NCBI GenBank assembly: GCA_900550035.1
Contig: URQS01000036.1
Location: 1-33,385, forward strand
DNA from: an uncultured Prevotella sp.
GTDB lineage: Bacteria > Bacteroidota > Bacteroidia > Bacteroidales > Bacteroidaceae
Direction: 5' to 3'
DNA length: 33,385 nucleotides
The notes beneath the pieces are model-generated. The model saw nothing but the letters and a program-made list of their open reading frames with translations, ran no database searches and was not told the DNA's origin. This document shows positions 31,833 to 33,385 of the stretch, piece after piece; positions within the stretch are counted from its first letter, which is position 1; every line of letters starts with the position of its first letter. The translations under genes and the position numbers were made by a program.

Positions 31833-32126
31833 TTACAATAAATATCTCCAGTCGCGCCATATCTCCCAACGCAGCGAGCCGTCGGCCGCAGTCTTCAGAT
31901 GATAGCCGTTGGTCTTCAGATAGTATACTATATCCTGCTTGGGAACGGGCAGGATGTCGGCAAGATCGTCGGCAATGTCTGTCGTCGTCTTGTATTCTGG
32001 GGTCAGTGGCTCGCCCAGCTCGCTCTTGCCGGGCAGCGGCGAGCGCGAGGCGAAATAAGAGTTTAGCACCTCGGTGATGAAAGCGTTCTGCTTGTCTACC
32101 TTCTCTGCTTCAGATTCTTCTATCAT
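31833..32126 (-). CDS. Putative small DNA-binding protein, 97 aa
   Basis: The acidic N-terminus (MIEESEAEKVDKQNAFITEVLNSYFASRS) is followed by a compact region, TTDIADDLADILPVPKQDIVYYLKTNGYHLKTAADGSLRWEIWRDW, whose helix-turn-helix-like pattern (D-I-A-D-x-L ... Q-D-I-V-Y-Y-L) suggests a winged-helix DNA-binding fold. It is the last gene of a four-gene leftward unit and its start overlaps the previous stop (ATGA). A regulatory role is inferred; no family is recognised. Confidence 0.5.
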   Translation of the reverse strand: MIEESEAEKVDKQNAFITEVLNSYFASRSPLPGKSELGEPLTPEYKTTTDIADDLADILPVPKQDIVYYLKTNGYHLKTAADGSLRWEIWRDWRYLL

Positions 32127-32332
32127 AATGCCTCCAATACGTTTTCGAGTTGTTTACTAAGTTCATTAAGATTGCGCATCAAGTCAAGCACATCCCTCAT
32201 TTCTGTAGGGTCGACCATTTCGGCTGTCTCTGCCAGCAGATGGCTCATGGTGTCGTGCAATAGCTGAATCTTGATTTCGAGGTTGTCCCTGTCGGTAAGT
32301 ACTCCTATAGGGTTAATGTTGTTGTCGCTCAT
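32123..32332 (-). CDS. Small coiled-coil protein, 69 aa
   Basis: The sequence MSDNNINPIGVLTDRDNLEIKIQLLHDTMSHLLAETAEMVD is followed by PTEMRDVLDLMRNLNELSKQLENVLEAL. It is acidic, with two amphipathic helices likely to form a coiled coil. It overlaps both neighbours by four bases. It is one of two genes here preceded by a complete Shine-Dalgarno sequence. The function is unknown. Confidence 0.6.
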   Translation of the reverse strand: MSDNNINPIGVLTDRDNLEIKIQLLHDTMSHLLAETAEMVDPTEMRDVLDLMRNLNELSKQLENVLEAL

Positions 32333-32829
32333 CCCTCACCTCCTTTCTCTTCCAAAGTGTTGTTATAATAATCTGCCCACATAATGCGGTCGGAACTGAG
32401 TGGCGATGCAAAGAGATAAGGCTCACCCTCCTCAGTCTTGTATAATAAGCCCTGGATTGGCATAAACTTGACGACGCAGGCCCTAATGAAAACATCCTTA
32501 GACTCAACTATCTCACCGATGTCGAGATTGTTGACACGCCTCAGTCTGCCCAATAGGTCTGTGCCCAACTCGCTATAAAGGGTTGACATACGACGGCCCT
32601 TGCGCGGACACACCTTGTCGATGCGTTCCAGTGCCTTCATGACATTACGCTTGAGCAGCTCGAAGTCGTCGGTGCGAAACACCAAACCGTGTAGAGCGCC
32701 GTACAGAACCTCGCACACTTGTCTCTGAAAACGGTTTTCGGGTGCCGGTGTTGCATTTACCAACACGATGGACATCTCGTCGAAGTGTCGCTCTGTGTAG
32801 CCCACTGTCTCCTTATGCTGAGTATTCAT
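32329..32829 (-). CDS. Hypothetical protein with SD-encoded C-terminus, 166 aa
   Basis: The protein is mostly alpha/beta and cytosolic: an N-terminal segment ending in FDEMSIVLVNATPAPENRF, a helical centre (RQVCEVLYGALHGLVFRTDDFELLKRNVMKALERIDKVCPRKGRRMS), and a terminal part with SPLSSDRIMWADYY. It ends EEKGGEG, the reading-frame product of the Shine-Dalgarno sequence of the next gene. The preceding protein ends EEKGGER for the same reason. I recognise no family; conservation of the four-gene block in other Bacteroidales is suspected from recall only. Confidence 0.6.
   Translation of the reverse strand: MNTQHKETVGYTERHFDEMSIVLVNATPAPENRFQRQVCEVLYGALHGLVFRTDDFELLKRNVMKALERIDKVCPRKGRRMSTLYSELGTDLLGRLRRVNNLDIGEIVESKDVFIRACVVKFMPIQGLLYKTEEGEPYLFASPLSSDRIMWADYYNNTLEEKGGEG
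32336..32345 (-). promoter_or_regulatory. Perfect Shine-Dalgarno before the 69-aa gene
   Basis: The minus strand reads AAGGAGGTGA ending three bases before the ATG at 32332. Full complementarity to the 16S 3' end is rare in Bacteroidota. Confidence 0.85.
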
Positions 32830-33119
32830 CGCTCACCTCCTTTCTCCTCTGGATGCTCCACGTTGAGCTTATACACGTTGTAACCCGCCAGGGCTACACA
32901 CAGAGCCGTGACGAGCAGGCTCACGCCACTCAGCGCAGCCCCCACCGTCATGAGGCCGAAAGCCCCGTACACACGAAGCCCCTCAAGCCGAGTCACCTCC
33001 ATTCCGAACATATTTGTCATTACTTTACTCTTTGCGTTGAGCCAAGCCTCGATCGAAGCCTTGCCGATGCCCAACGGGCGCAACTGAGCCGTGCGCTGGA
33101 TTGATGCAGTTGTTTGCAT
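32826..33119 (-). CDS. Small two-helix membrane protein, 97 aa
   Basis: A basic amphipathic N-terminus (MQTTASIQRTAQLRPLGIGKASIEAWLNAKSKVMTNMFGMEV) leads to two close membrane segments at about residues 50-64 and 66-84, then a short polar tail ending EEKGGER. The ATG at 33119 lies four bases from a 13-bp inverted repeat, so its start can be masked by leader structure. The gene heads the four-gene unit. A second minus-strand frame (33020-33370) overlaps its first third but looks like a by-product of conserved leader sequence. The function is unknown. Confidence 0.6.
   Translation of the reverse strand: MQTTASIQRTAQLRPLGIGKASIEAWLNAKSKVMTNMFGMEVTRLEGLRVYGAFGLMTVGAALSGVSLLVTALCVALAGYNVYKLNVEHPEEKGGER
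32833..32842 (-). promoter_or_regulatory. Perfect Shine-Dalgarno before the 166-aa gene
   Basis: The minus strand reads AAGGAGGTGA ending three bases before the ATG at 32829. It is nearly identical in sequence and spacing to the site at 32336-32345. Confidence 0.85.
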
Positions 33120-33385
33120 AATTTTGTAGTTGTAGCCTTATGCCCGATTCCGTCGGGTGCGGTCTGACGTAGGGGTACGAAAAAAGCGGCTCGCACTTCC
33201 TCGTCTGCTACAACTACAATGCTTTCCGCCACAAAGGGCAATAAAAACACGTGGAAGGCGAACCGCCGTATTCTGTCTGTCAGCATCTCCACACTATGCG
33301 GAGTGCTCCGCATGAACAAAGGGCGATTCCGGCTCAGTGGAAAAATACTGGGGAGTTTTTTTAGTTTCATAGTATTTTGTATCTT
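33120..33385 (-). other. Structured leader region upstream of the four-gene block
   Basis: No convincing gene is seen in this stretch. It contains a perfect 13-bp inverted repeat TTGTAGTTGTAGC (33124-33136 with 33208-33220), an inner hairpin CCCGA/TCGGG near 33144-33157, an ATGCGGAG-TG-CTCCGCAT palindrome at 33296-33313, and a GGCG/CGCC hairpin near 33257-33267. Together these suggest a structured 5' leader or a non-coding RNA on the minus strand. A minus-strand frame of about 116 codons runs through all of it, but its composition reads like translated RNA structure. Confidence 0.5.

Noticed and set aside
33020..33370. 116-codon minus-strand frame over the leader and start of the 97-aa gene
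   Set aside because: It overlaps a better supported gene and its sequence mirrors inverted repeats. It is treated as a structured nucleic-acid region, although a real protein cannot be excluded without an alignment.

Overview
The window reads as a Bacteroidota chromosome of the Bacteroidales, most likely the Prevotella/Segatella group. The support is TAnnTTTG-type promoters, surface-lipoprotein signals (Cys followed by an acidic run), a TonB receptor with an N-terminal carboxypeptidase-like domain, a GH84 glycosidase, and starts that mostly lack Shine-Dalgarno (SD) sequences. The genus is inference.

Positions 1-10,530 are ordinary chromosome. A rightward metal/haem-type uptake operon enters from the left: the tail of a MotA/TolQ/ExbB-like channel, a DUF2149-like ExbD-topology protein, a PepSY-type membrane protein, a calycin-like surface lipoprotein and a TonB-dependent receptor. 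It is followed by tRNA-Pro(TGG), a GH84 beta-N-acetylglucosaminidase, convergent pepD, a small membrane protein, an OmpH/Skp-like lipoprotein and an initiator tRNA-Met(CAT). The two tRNA promoters share two long identical blocks.

Positions 10,650-31,824 hold a phage-derived element. A tyrosine integrase reads rightward and meets, end to end, a leftward run of late genes. From right to left these are a structural protein, an 80-aa protein, a portal-like protein, four connector/tail-type proteins, a 1409-aa collagen-containing tail protein, a 619-aa tail fibre, a GH24 lysozyme, a holin-like protein, a lipoprotein with the topology of a one-piece spanin, a small membrane protein with its own promoter and terminator (a moron-like insert), a tape measure and a tail/baseplate-type protein. 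I recognise no terminase, major capsid protein or prohead protease. A perfect 20-bp direct repeat (ACAATGTAAAAAAATGTACT) at 10,650 and 31,805 brackets exactly this set, and the left copy contains the integrase start codon. These may be attachment cores of a 21-kb tail-and-lysis element; otherwise the prophage continues beyond the right edge and the repeat is regulatory.

Positions 31,833-33,385 hold a compact leftward four-gene block with three consecutive ATGA stop/start overlaps. Two of its starts carry an intact AAGGAGGTGA SD, which is odd for Bacteroidota. Upstream lies a roughly 250-nt leader with a 13-bp inverted repeat and further hairpins, which looks more like structured RNA than protein-coding sequence.

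Throughout, short intergenic gaps are filled by tandem repeats, mostly heptamers, that begin at or inside the upstream stop codon and run up to or near the next start. Two tail proteins show a visible change in base composition partway along, suggesting exchange of receptor-binding modules.
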